Made by a program: the position numbers and the translations under genes. From NCBI RefSeq assembly GCF_004339765.1, contig NZ_SMGO01000001.1:558001-622000 (forward strand): 64,000 bases of DNA. Reading direction: 5' to 3'. The notes under the pieces are model-generated. The model ran no database searches. It saw nothing but the letters and a program-made list of their open reading frames with translations, and was not told where the DNA came from. Every line of letters starts with the position of its first letter. The stretch's first letter is position 1. Shown here one piece after another: positions 35,401 through 43,172 of the stretch. Origin of the DNA: Albibacterium bauzanense. GTDB lineage: Bacteria > Bacteroidota > Bacteroidia > Sphingobacteriales > Sphingobacteriaceae.

Positions 35401-36144
35401 ATGGAATTTAATCCGAACAATCCTATTGTTAAGCTCTGTATCCAAGGAATGGGTATGGAAGAAAAAAATAAATCTGAAGATGCAAGCAGACTGTTTCTTC
35501 AGGCATGGGATGAGGCAACAAATGACTTCGAAAAATATATTGCTGCTTTTTATGTTGCCCGACATCAAGAAAATGTTCCCGACAAATTAAAATGGCTCGA
35601 AACAACTTTGCAGTTTGCATTAAGAATAAATGACGACTCAGTTAAAGGAGCATTCTCTTCTCTATATTTAAACATTGCCAAATGCTATGAGGATTTGAAC
35701 GACCTTGACAATGCAAAAAAGAATAATGACTTGGCGGTTTCGTTCAAGGAACAATTGTTTGACACCGGACCCTTTTATCATGGAACAAAAGCAGATTTGG
35801 GGATTGGTGATTTACTGACAGCAGGAAGCAGGTCTAATTACAAGACCGAAGTCATCATGAATCACATTTATTTTACCGCCTTAATTAATGGAGCTGGACT
35901 TGCTGCAGCACTGGCCAAAGGTGAAGGTCGTGAACGTGTTTATATCATTGAACCGACAGGGAGCTTTGAAAACGACCCAAACGTTACAAATAAAAAATTT
36001 CCGGGCAATCCGACACGTTCTTATCGCAGCCAAGAACCATTGAAAATCGTTGGTGAGATAACAGATTGGGTAAGACAAACACCTGAGCAGCTCAAAGAAT
36101 GGCGTGAAAGATTGGCAAATAATAAAGGAGAAATTATTAATTAA
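35401..36144 (+). CDS. arr: Rifampin ADP-ribosyltransferase (Arr) with N-terminal helical extension
   Basis: 247 residues from ATG 35401; a TTG at 35371 overlapping the GNAT stop is less likely. Residues about 125-240 are an Arr domain: FYHGTKADLGIGDLL, MNHIYFTA, GRERVYIIEPTGSF, END PN and FPGNPTRSYRS. The catalytic set matching H19, Y49 and D84 of the mycobacterial enzyme is intact as H127, Y157 and D192. The first 120 residues form helices in a TPR-like pattern (AAFYVARHQ..., YLNIAKCYEDLND), as in longer Bacteroidota Arr proteins. Arr moves ADP-ribose from NAD to rifamycins, inactivating them. Resistance in this organism is inferred, not shown. Confidence 0.9.
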   Translation: MEFNPNNPIVKLCIQGMGMEEKNKSEDASRLFLQAWDEATNDFEKYIAAFYVARHQENVPDKLKWLETTLQFALRINDDSVKGAFSSLYLNIAKCYEDLNDLDNAKKNNDLAVSFKEQLFDTGPFYHGTKADLGIGDLLTAGSRSNYKTEVIMNHIYFTALINGAGLAAALAKGEGRERVYIIEPTGSFENDPNVTNKKFPGNPTRSYRSQEPLKIVGEITDWVRQTPEQLKEWRERLANNKGEIIN

Positions 36145-36157
36145 AATCTCAAAAAAA

Positions 36158-36514
36158 CTATTTCTCAATAATTTTCTTTCGATGTTCAATTCCCCATTCT
36201 GTCAGATTGTTAATTATGGTCTGTAGTGTTTTGCCGTGTTGTGTAAGCTCATACTGAACGGTTATAGGTTGCGTGTCTAAAACTGTTCGTTTAACCAATT
36301 TGTTTATTTCCAATTCTTTTAATTCCTTGCTTAACATTTTGTTGGAAATACCAACCACATCATTTAAAATGTCGGAAAATCTTCTTTTGTTGTAATAGCA
36401 AATAGATGATATAATAGAGATTTTCCATTTCCCATTAAGCACGTCCATTGAATCCTGGACAGCCATCATTTCTTTTTTATACTCTTTTTGAAATTCTTTT
36501 ACTTGACACTCCAT
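36158..36514 (-). CDS. HxlR family transcriptional regulator
   Basis: 118 residues with the winged helix of HxlR/YodB proteins: VLNGKWKISIISSICYYNKRRFSDILNDVVGISNKMLSKELKELE. A Cys at residue 3 and another in SSICYYNK could sense oxidants or electrophiles as in YodB/HypR, but this is inference. Divergent from two SDR genes it probably controls. Its promoter overlaps repeated GTTAC motifs. Its 3' end faces arr with only 13 bases between stops. Confidence 0.9.
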   Translation of the reverse strand: MECQVKEFQKEYKKEMMAVQDSMDVLNGKWKISIISSICYYNKRRFSDILNDVVGISNKMLSKELKELEINKLVKRTVLDTQPITVQYELTQHGKTLQTIINNLTEWGIEHRKKIIEK

Positions 36515-36562
36515 GTTACTTTGTTACCTCAAGGTTACTATTACTTTTGGTTACAAAGTTAC
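36515..36562. promoter_or_regulatory. GTTAC repeat operator candidate
   Basis: Five GTTAC copies at 36515, 36523, 36534, 36550 and 36558; two pairs have the form GTTACnnnGTTAC (36515-36527 and 36550-36562). The second pair covers the minus-strand TAACTTTG box of the HxlR gene (36554-36561). A likely HxlR binding site and point of autoregulation. Confidence 0.55.
36554..36561 (-). promoter_or_regulatory. -7 box of the HxlR gene
   Basis: Minus-strand TAACTTTG, a full TAnnTTTG match; the leader would be about 36 bases. It lies inside the second GTTACnnnGTTAC repeat. Confidence 0.5.
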
Positions 36563-36582
36563 TAAAATAACTTTCCATGATA

Positions 36583-36590
36583 TAGCTTTG
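36583..36590 (+). promoter_or_regulatory. -7 box of the SDR operon
   Basis: TAGCTTTG, a full TAnnTTTG match, 23 bases before the ATG of the first SDR gene. Just outside the GTTAC repeats. Confidence 0.5.
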
Positions 36591-36613
36591 CTAATAATTT
36601 TTAATTAAATGAA

Positions 36614-37369
36614 ATGGGCAAACTAAAAAACAAAGTAGCGGTAATTACAGGTGCTTCAAAAGGAATAGGTGCTTCTATCGCAAAATACTTTGCAGCAGAA
36701 GGAGCAAAAGTTGTTGTAAATTATGCTGCGAGCAAAGAGGGAGCAGATAAAGTTGTGAAGGCCATAACAGATAATGGCGGAATAGCAATTTCGGTACAGG
36801 GGGATGTATCAAAAGAAGCTGATGTAATCAAACTGTTTAAAGAAACAAAGAATGCTTTTGGGACGTTGGATATTTTGGTAAACAATGCAGGTATTTATCT
36901 ATACGAGCCGATTGAACAGGTATCGGCAGAAACTTTTCATCAACAATTCAACATTAATGTTTTAGGCTCTATACTCACCATTCAAGCAGCTTTGAAGCTG
37001 TTTGGCGATAAGGGTGGTAATATCATCAATATTAGCTCGGGTGCAAGTAATACGCCTTTGCCGACAGGGTCAATATATTCTGCCACAAAAACTGCATTAG
37101 ATGCCATTACTATTTCTTTATCGAAAGAATTTGCAGGAAGAAATATCCGGATTAACTCTATTCTGCCTGGTGTGGTAGAAACTGAAGGTTCATATAGTGC
37201 AGGTTTTATTGGCAGTGAGGCTGAAACAAAATTAGTTGCCAATACACCGCTTGGTCGAACCGGTCAGCCAGAAGATATTGCAAAAGTTGCCGTATTCCTT
37301 TCTTCTGATGATTCAGCTTGGATTACGGGAGAGAAAATTTCCGTTTCAGGCGGTATTTACGGTTTATAA
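36614..37369 (+). CDS. SDR family oxidoreductase (FabG-like)
   Basis: 251 residues. TGASKGIG at residues 12-19, NNAG near 90, catalytic Ser in ISSGAS and Tyr-Lys in YSATK, with the C-terminal WITGEKISVSGGIYGL close to FabG-type enzymes. NADP(H)-dependent; substrate unknown. Under control of an HxlR regulator it may clear quinones, aldehydes or other electrophiles; this follows from the divergent regulator, not from the enzyme itself. A second SDR follows after 25 bases. Confidence 0.88.
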   Translation: MGKLKNKVAVITGASKGIGASIAKYFAAEGAKVVVNYAASKEGADKVVKAITDNGGIAISVQGDVSKEADVIKLFKETKNAFGTLDILVNNAGIYLYEPIEQVSAETFHQQFNINVLGSILTIQAALKLFGDKGGNIINISSGASNTPLPTGSIYSATKTALDAITISLSKEFAGRNIRINSILPGVVETEGSYSAGFIGSEAETKLVANTPLGRTGQPEDIAKVAVFLSSDDSAWITGEKISVSGGIYGL

Positions 37370-37394
37370 ATTCATCATTCAAAAAACAAAAACA

Positions 37395-38384
37395 ATGGGA
37401 CAAAATAATTATAACGGAGCATTACAGAAACCAATAGGTTCAGGATTTAATGCAGTTTCTACCTCATCAGAAGTAATCAAAGGAATTGATCTTACAGGGA
37501 AAATTGCAATCGTAACCGGTGGCAACACAGGGATTGGATTAGAAACAGTGAGAGCACTTGCAAATGCAGGAGCAACTGTAATTGTTCCTGCGAGGAATAT
37601 TGAAAAAGCAAAAAGAAACTTACAAGGAATCAGCAATGTAGAAATAGAAGAAATGGACTTAATAGATCCCTACTCTATTGACAAATTTTCTGAAAAGTTT
37701 TTGGCTTCGGACAGACCCTTGCATCTACTTATCAATAATGCGGGCATTATGTTTGCTCCGTTACGCAGAGACAGTCGTGGAATAGAATCCCAATTAGTGA
37801 CTAACTATTTAGCACAATTTCAATTAACAGCAAGATTATGGAATGTACTCAAGAAAGCCAATGGGGCAAGAGTAATTAACGTATCTTCTCAAGGACATCA
37901 TTTTGCAGCGTTCAATTTTGAGGACCCTAATTTCGAAAACCGTGAGTACGAAACTTTATCAGCATATGGACAATCGAAAACTGCTGTCAATCTATTTTCA
38001 CTTGAATTAGACAATCGCGCTAAAGCATTTGGAATAAGAGCATATTCAGTACATCCGGGCAATATTTGGGGAACTGAATTGGCAAGAGAAGCACCAATGG
38101 AGTTATTACAGAATTTTGGTTTCCTTGATGAAGAAGGGAATCCGGTACAGGAAGTTGTAGCATCGCTAAAAACCATTCCACAAGGTGCGGCTACAACGAT
38201 TTGGTGTGCTACAAGCCCTTTATTAAACAACATTGGCGGAGTATATTGTGAAGATTCTAATATTGCTGATTTAGCTGTGGGGCAGGAAATGACAGGTGTA
38301 AAACCCTATTCATTAGATGAAACCAACGCAAAACAACTGTGGACATTAAGTGAAAAATTAACCGGGACTACATTCACTGATTGA
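37395..38384 (+). CDS. SDR family oxidoreductase (retinol dehydrogenase/WWOX-like)
   Basis: 329 residues from ATG 37395; an in-frame upstream extension runs into the previous gene and is not credible. TGGNTGIGLETVRAL is the cofactor loop, NNAGIMFAP the central motif, VSSQGHH the catalytic Ser and YGQSKTA the Tyr-Lys. The long N-terminal lead and these motifs resemble atypical WWOX/retinol dehydrogenase-like SDRs. Same operon as the FabG-like SDR, ended by a strong terminator. Confidence 0.86.
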   Translation: MGQNNYNGALQKPIGSGFNAVSTSSEVIKGIDLTGKIAIVTGGNTGIGLETVRALANAGATVIVPARNIEKAKRNLQGISNVEIEEMDLIDPYSIDKFSEKFLASDRPLHLLINNAGIMFAPLRRDSRGIESQLVTNYLAQFQLTARLWNVLKKANGARVINVSSQGHHFAAFNFEDPNFENREYETLSAYGQSKTAVNLFSLELDNRAKAFGIRAYSVHPGNIWGTELAREAPMELLQNFGFLDEEGNPVQEVVASLKTIPQGAATTIWCATSPLLNNIGGVYCEDSNIADLAVGQEMTGVKPYSLDETNAKQLWTLSEKLTGTTFTD

Positions 38385-38404
38385 TAATAAGTATTGCTAT
38401 TATG

Positions 38405-38438
38405 AGGACTAACGTTATATTTCGTTAGTCCTTTTTTT
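38405..38438 (+). terminator. Intrinsic terminator of the SDR operon
   Basis: Perfect 10-bp stem (38405-38414 with 38423-38432), an 8-base loop and a run of seven T (38432-38438). The strongest classic terminator in the accessory region. Confidence 0.85.
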
Positions 38439-38439
38439 A

Positions 38440-38447
38440 TACATTTG
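38440..38447 (+). promoter_or_regulatory. -7 box for the GNAT-cupin operon
   Basis: TACATTTG directly after the terminator's T run; leader of about 70 bases to the ATG at 38523. Termination and re-initiation sit back to back. Confidence 0.45.
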
Positions 38448-38522
38448 TATTGTATTGAACGTAAATGTTTTAACTCCACACTGTGACAATACCTGAACCG
38501 TTATACAATTATACCGACATTT

Positions 38523-39038
38523 ATGATCGAATTACTGGCTTTTGAAGAAAAAGACTTTGGCCGACTTATTTCCTGGATTAAAAATAAAGAAGAAATGATT
38601 CAATTTGCTGGCCCTGTATTTACTTATCCACTGACTCGAGAGCAGCTACTGAAATATGTTGGTGATAGTGCAAGACAAGTTTTTAAAGTTCGACTAATGT
38701 CAACTGGTGAAATTATCGGGCATTGTGAACTTAATCTTCAAAATGAAATTCCACGGCTTTCAAGAATATTAATTGGCGATCGTTCTGTCAGAAATCAAGG
38801 AATAGGAAAAGCAATAATAAAAAATTTATTAAGTCGTGTATTTACGACTACTGAATTTGAAAATGTTGACTTAACTGTTTTTGATTGGAATCACAATGCA
38901 ATTGCTAGCTACAAAAGTGTAGGCTTTGAAGTTAACCCTGGATTTGAAACCTATATGGAAGTTAATGGAAAAATTTGGACCGCTTGTAATATGATAATCA
39001 GTAAGCAAAAATATCAACTTTTGAGAGACCACATATGA
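38523..39038 (+). CDS. GNAT family N-acetyltransferase
   Basis: 171 residues. The acetyl-CoA loop is in SVRNQGIGKAIIKNLLSRVF and the C-terminal strand-helix in VFDWNHNAIASYKSVGFEV, both typical of GNATs. It differs clearly from the GNAT at 34.9 kb. Substrate unknown. Its stop overlaps the cupin start by 4 bases (ATGA), so the two are translationally coupled. Confidence 0.85.
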   Translation: MIELLAFEEKDFGRLISWIKNKEEMIQFAGPVFTYPLTREQLLKYVGDSARQVFKVRLMSTGEIIGHCELNLQNEIPRLSRILIGDRSVRNQGIGKAIIKNLLSRVFTTTEFENVDLTVFDWNHNAIASYKSVGFEVNPGFETYMEVNGKIWTACNMIISKQKYQLLRDHI

Positions 39039-39385
39039 CAGAGAAAATAATTGATAGGCAAACAGCAGAGCATTATTTGTGGGGTGAAAATTGCAACAGT
39101 TGGGTTTTAGCAGACACAATTGGACTTTCGGTTAAACAAGAAAACATGCCTAGTCGAACGAAGGAAAAATTACATTTTCATACTAACGCCCAACAGTTCT
39201 TTTTTATACTCAAAGGTTCTGCAACCTTTTATATAGATGACAACAAGATAATTGTAGTCGAGCAAAAAGGAATATTAATTCATCCTAAAACAGAACATTA
39301 TATAGCGAATGAGACCGATGAACAACTTGACTTTCTTGTAATTTCACAACCGACAACAAATAATGATAGAACTATAATTGAATGA
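39035..39385 (+). CDS. Cupin domain protein
   Basis: 116 residues. Cupin motif 1 is HFHTNAQQFFFILKGSATFYI, with three possible metal-binding His or Gln; motif 2 is GILIHPKTEHYIANETDEQLDFLVIS. A single small beta-barrel, likely metal-binding, function unknown. Start overlaps the upstream GNAT stop; the next gene begins 4 bases after its own stop. The three therefore form one coupled unit. Confidence 0.85.
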   Translation: MTEKIIDRQTAEHYLWGENCNSWVLADTIGLSVKQENMPSRTKEKLHFHTNAQQFFFILKGSATFYIDDNKIIVVEQKGILIHPKTEHYIANETDEQLDFLVISQPTTNNDRTIIE

Positions 39386-39389
39386 TAAT

Positions 39390-39692
39390 ATGATACTGAT
39401 GACTCAACTAATTTACATAATTGAAGGACAAGAAAAGACTTTCGATGAATTTGAAAGTATCGCAATCCCTACAATTTTAAAGTATAATGGGAGACTTTTA
39501 TTCCGAATAAGGCCTACAGAAAACAATTTTATTGAAAGCCATATTGACAAACCCTATGAAATTCATCTTGTAGAATTTGAAACACAACAAGACTTTGATA
39601 ATTTTAAACAAGATGAAGAACGAAAAAAATTTTTACACCTAAAAAACCAATCAGTAAAGTCATCAATCTTAATACAAGGAACAAAGCTATAA
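39390..39692 (+). CDS. DUF1330-like small protein
   Basis: 100 residues from ATG 39390; a TTG at 39378 would overlap the cupin gene. The layout (TQLIYIIEGQEKTFDEFES, then KYNGRLLFRIRP, then HLVEFETQQDFDNFKQDEERKKFL) matches the ferredoxin-like fold of DUF1330 or antibiotic biosynthesis monooxygenase-type proteins. Assignment rests on pattern only. Third gene of the GNAT-cupin unit. Confidence 0.6.
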   Translation: MILMTQLIYIIEGQEKTFDEFESIAIPTILKYNGRLLFRIRPTENNFIESHIDKPYEIHLVEFETQQDFDNFKQDEERKKFLHLKNQSVKSSILIQGTKL

Positions 39693-39735
39693 CGACAGAT
39701 AACAACGTAGTATATACACAAAACAACAAATCTCA

Positions 39736-40902
39736 ATGGATGCAATAAGTGGGCTAAAAAAAATCGCGATTATTGGCGGTGGTCCAGGTGGATTAACATT
39801 AGCAAGACTTTTGCAGCTTAAAGGTGCAAAAGTAAATGTGTATGAAAGAGACTTGAATAAGAATGCCCGTGTGCAAGGTTCTCCGCTTGATTTGCACGAT
39901 GAATCGGGTTTGGCAGCCATCATTAAGGCAAATCTGTTAGATGAGTTCAAAAATAATTTACTCCCCGGAGCCGATAGAAAGAAAATAGTTAATGAACGTG
40001 CAGAAGTATTTTTCAGCGACCACGAAACCAAACTTGAGGAAAACTTTGGCAGCGAATATTTTCGCCCTGAAATTCTCAGAGGGACATTAAGAAAAATATT
40101 TTTAGAATCTTTACATCCAGAAACCGTGGTATGGAACAGCCATTTTATTTCAATGGAAAAACAAGATGAAGGTTGGCTGTTGCATTTCAAAAATGAAAAC
40201 TCTGCTTATGCAGATATTGTAATCGGCGCTGACGGAGCGAACTCAAAGATCCGTCCATACATCACAAACATTAAAGCTCTTTATTCGGGCATTATAATGC
40301 TTGAAGGTAATATTTATAATGCGAAAAATGCAGCACCAAAAATTTCTGCATTACTGAATGGCGGAAAAATAATGGCATTCGGAAATAAAAAGAATATACT
40401 AATGGGGCAAAAAGGTAATGATGAAATCGGATTTTATGCAAGCTTTAAAGCAATAGAAAATTGGCCGGCTAACAGTGGTTTAGACTTTTCAGATAAAACA
40501 CAATTGCTTGAATGGTTTAAAAAAGAATATTTTGAATGGAGCAGCATTTGGTATGAACTATTTGAAAATACAACAACACCTTTTATCCCAAGACCGATAT
40601 ATTGTATACCTTTAGACCAAACCTGGGAAGCCTTGCCCAATTTAACAATGCTTGGCGATGCGGCTCATACAATACCTCCATTTGCAGGCGAAGGTGCAAA
40701 TATGGCTATGCTTGATGCGTTGGAGTTGAGCGAATGTTTAACGTCTGACAAATTCGATACTGTGCACGAAGCTATCTCTTTCTATGAAATAAACATGCGT
40801 AAAAGAGCAGCGATTGCAGCAAAAGAGTCGCTTGAAAATGGTGAACGAATGCACAGTGAAAAAGCATTAAACACCATGCTAGGGTTCTTTAGTGCACACT
40901 AA
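39736..40902 (+). CDS. Tet(X)-family FAD-dependent monooxygenase
   Basis: 388 residues, the length of Tet(X). FAD motif IIGGGPGGLTLARLLQ, YERD at 36-39, GSPLDLHDESG matching the GGTLDLHKGSG of Tet(X), the FAD-contacting Arg (R115) and MLGDAAHTIPPFAGEGANMAM with the conserved GD motif near 307. Family members hydroxylate aromatic substrates, some of them tetracyclines. Aligned without gaps, residues that contact tetracycline in Tet(X) differ here: Q192, R213, H234 and G236 correspond to E190, K211, G232 and Y234. It is therefore a relative with probably another substrate. Next to a Crp/Fnr regulator gene. Confidence 0.85.
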   Translation: MDAISGLKKIAIIGGGPGGLTLARLLQLKGAKVNVYERDLNKNARVQGSPLDLHDESGLAAIIKANLLDEFKNNLLPGADRKKIVNERAEVFFSDHETKLEENFGSEYFRPEILRGTLRKIFLESLHPETVVWNSHFISMEKQDEGWLLHFKNENSAYADIVIGADGANSKIRPYITNIKALYSGIIMLEGNIYNAKNAAPKISALLNGGKIMAFGNKKNILMGQKGNDEIGFYASFKAIENWPANSGLDFSDKTQLLEWFKKEYFEWSSIWYELFENTTTPFIPRPIYCIPLDQTWEALPNLTMLGDAAHTIPPFAGEGANMAMLDALELSECLTSDKFDTVHEAISFYEINMRKRAAIAAKESLENGERMHSEKALNTMLGFFSAH

Positions 40903-40970
40903 ACAGGTATACCAACAGCAGATCATCGCAAACCCTGAAATAAATAAAGAATTATCTACCTTTACAATTG

Positions 40971-41555
40971 ATGGAATACGACCCAATTATAGAATACATT
41001 TCAAGATATGTAGAATTAACCGATGAGGAAGTAGATCAGCTTACACCCTTTTTTAAGATTAAAAAAGTTAAGAAAAGACAATTTATTGTACAACCAGGGT
41101 TTGTTTGCAGACATAAGAGCTATGTGGTTAAGGGAGCATTTAGAGCCTATTTAGTCGACAATCAAGGTAAGGAACACACATTAGCTTTTGCAATAGAAGA
41201 CTGGTGGATTTCTGATTATAGCAGTTTAATTTATCAAGAACCAGCTACCTTATTTGTTGAGGCTTTGGAAGATTCTGTTCTTATACAAATTGATTTTAAG
41301 GACGAACAGACTTTCCTAAAGGAAATACCAAAAATGGAAAAATTTGAACGTATTATTACTCAGCGTTCTCTAGCATTTCAACAAAAAAGGTTACTTTCTA
41401 ATTTTACAAAAACAGCAGAAGAACGCTATGATGAATTTATAAGCAAGTACTCTGCAATTGCCAATCGAGTTCCACAATATGCTTTAGCTTCTTATCTTGG
41501 TTTTAGCACCGAATATTTGAGTAAGATCCGCAATCGAAAAGCTTTAAAAAGTTAA
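40971..41555 (+). CDS. Crp/Fnr family transcriptional regulator
   Basis: 194 residues from ATG 40971. The N-terminal cyclic-nucleotide-binding fold runs to about residue 110 (VQPGFVCRHKSYVVKGAFRAYLVDNQGKEHTLAFAIEDWW), and the C-terminal winged helix contains VPQYALASYLGFSTEYLSKIRNRK. No cAMP-binding Arg/Ser set is obvious and there are no Fnr cysteines, so the signal is unknown; such short Crp-like regulators are common in Bacteroidota. It may control the monooxygenase or the SDR on either side. Confidence 0.85.
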   Translation: MEYDPIIEYISRYVELTDEEVDQLTPFFKIKKVKKRQFIVQPGFVCRHKSYVVKGAFRAYLVDNQGKEHTLAFAIEDWWISDYSSLIYQEPATLFVEALEDSVLIQIDFKDEQTFLKEIPKMEKFERIITQRSLAFQQKRLLSNFTKTAEERYDEFISKYSAIANRVPQYALASYLGFSTEYLSKIRNRKALKS

Positions 41556-41656
41556 TCTAGTTCAACCATTTTTCCTAGACCAGTTCATTTTTATCTTTTT
41601 TATTCTGCCCCACCTTTGTAAGGTCAATAAAGGCAAATAATTTAAAGAAATAAAAA

Positions 41657-42481
41657 ATGATTAAGACAATTTTAATTACAGGAGCTTCTCGGGGATTTGG
41701 AAAAATATGGGCAGAAGCATTTTTGAAACGTGGCGATAATGTTATTGCTACATCAAGGAACATTGACCATTTACAAGAATTAGCAGATAAATATGGCGAT
41801 GCTGTTTTAACGCTACAATTAGATGTTACGAGCAAAGCCGACTGCATAAACGCCGTAGAAAAAGCAACACAACATTTTGGAAAAATCGATGTAGTGATAA
41901 ATAATGCAGGCTATTGTGTATTTGGTACTATTGAGGAAAACAGTGAAAAAGAAGCAAGGGATTTATTTGAAGCCAACGTATTCGGAACTTTATGGATGAC
42001 ACAAGCGATTCTTCCAGTTTTCAGAAAACAAGGCAAGGGCCATATTATTCAATTATCAAGCGTTTTGGGTATTAATTCTTTACCTACAATGGGATTATAT
42101 TCTGCTACAAAATTTGCAGTAGAAGGACTAAGCGAAGCATTACAAGCAGAAGTAAAAGATTTGGGTATTCATGTTACAATGCTAGAACCTAATTCTTTTA
42201 AAACTGATTTCTTTGGCTCGTCAGCAATAGAAAGTACACCAATAGACGCTTACGAAAAAGTGACTTCGGATTTCAAAAATGGCGAGGGAGTGAAACCAGA
42301 AAACATTGGTGACCCTATTGCAACTATTGAAGCTATTTTTAAAGTGGTGGATTCTGAGAACCCTCCCCTACGTTTATTTCTTGGTAAATTAGCTTATCCC
42401 TGGACACAATATACCTATGGTGAAAAATTAAAATTGTGGGAAGAGTGGAAAGATGTTTCCACGAAATCGCATGGGCATTAA
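41657..42481 (+). CDS. SDR family oxidoreductase
   Basis: 274 residues. TGASRGFG cofactor loop at residues 8-15, NNAGYCVFG, LSSVLGINSLPTMGLYSATKFAVEGLSEAL with the catalytic Ser, Tyr and Lys. The long C-terminal part is typical of the YusZ/retinol dehydrogenase-type SDRs that follow Crp-like regulators in Bacteroidota. Terminated by a stable hairpin at 42503. Confidence 0.87.
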   Translation: MIKTILITGASRGFGKIWAEAFLKRGDNVIATSRNIDHLQELADKYGDAVLTLQLDVTSKADCINAVEKATQHFGKIDVVINNAGYCVFGTIEENSEKEARDLFEANVFGTLWMTQAILPVFRKQGKGHIIQLSSVLGINSLPTMGLYSATKFAVEGLSEALQAEVKDLGIHVTMLEPNSFKTDFFGSSAIESTPIDAYEKVTSDFKNGEGVKPENIGDPIATIEAIFKVVDSENPPLRLFLGKLAYPWTQYTYGEKLKLWEEWKDVSTKSHGH

Positions 42482-42502
42482 ATAGATTTATTTAAAAAAA
42501 TT

Positions 42503-42550
42503 ATTAGCCGAATTGTTGCTCATGTTGAGTCAATGATTCGGCTAATTTTG
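42503..42550 (+). terminator. Terminator after the SDR gene
   Basis: An 11-bp stem (42503-42513 with 42536-42546), further internal pairing in the loop (CTCA with TGAG), and TTTTG after it. Confidence 0.7.
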
Positions 42551-42600
42551 TAAATTCGAGCTGACTAATATTTGATATTTCTAGTAAAGGCCCAAGAAGC

Positions 42601-43137
42601 ATGCGTAAATATTTAAATTTAATTTTGCCTATAATTATCTCATTACTTGTAATTTATGGCACATCAATCTGGAAAGGCTTGGATAGTTTTTTATTCGCTT
42701 GGATACTAAATTTTATGCTGATGATATCGGTCCTTTCATTTACTCAAACCTTAAAACCAAAACTAGCTTCCAGTTACTACAATACTAAAAAATGGGAAGA
42801 AGAAGGGACAATTTATCAATTCTTGGGGGTTAGTTTTTTTAGAAAAATTTTAGTTTGGATTGGTTGGGAGAAACTCAATAAAAAAGGAAATCCTGTTAAA
42901 AAGAATATAGATTCATTATTACATCTTGAATATGGAACAAGGCAATCTGAATTCGGTCATCTTATCATATTCTTTATAGTATTAGCAATAAATATTTTTG
43001 TAGCTATAAAATTCGGGTTTGTAAAATCATTATGGCTTTTGATATTAAATCTGATATTAAATTTTTATCCAATAATTGTTCAACGCTATAATAGACCAAG
43101 ATTGAAAAAAGTTATAAATGCAAAGAGAAGTTTATAG
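42601..43137 (+). CDS. Membrane protein with CrtO-acyltransferase-like C-terminus
   Basis: 178 residues, about four hydrophobic helices: two near the start (to residue 50) and two at about 120-160. The central EYGTRQSEFGHLIIFF and the end NFYPIIVQRYNRPRL resemble the glycosyl-4,4'-diaponeurosporenoate acyltransferase (CrtO) family. There are no carotenoid genes nearby, so the true substrate is unclear. The last codons take part in a terminator stem shared with the opposing DUF2249 gene. Confidence 0.6.
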   Translation: MRKYLNLILPIIISLLVIYGTSIWKGLDSFLFAWILNFMLMISVLSFTQTLKPKLASSYYNTKKWEEEGTIYQFLGVSFFRKILVWIGWEKLNKKGNPVKKNIDSLLHLEYGTRQSEFGHLIIFFIVLAINIFVAIKFGFVKSLWLLILNLILNFYPIIVQRYNRPRLKKVINAKRSL

Positions 43138-43170
43138 TCTCACTAAATCTAAGATTAGGGAGACTATAAA
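43131..43170. terminator. Bidirectional terminator at the right edge of the island
   Basis: 11-bp outer stem (43131-43141 with 43160-43170), imperfect pairing within the loop. It includes the stop codon of the membrane protein gene and ends 3 bases before the DUF2249 stop. Confidence 0.65.
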
Positions 43171-43172
43171 GA

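Noticed and set aside
39736-40902. Calling the monooxygenase a tetracycline resistance gene tet(X)
   Set aside because: Main tetracycline-contact residues are all substituted; only family membership is supported.
31098-43170. Prophage or integrative element
   Set aside because: No integrase, transposase, relaxase or phage structural gene is visible and no terminal repeats were found.
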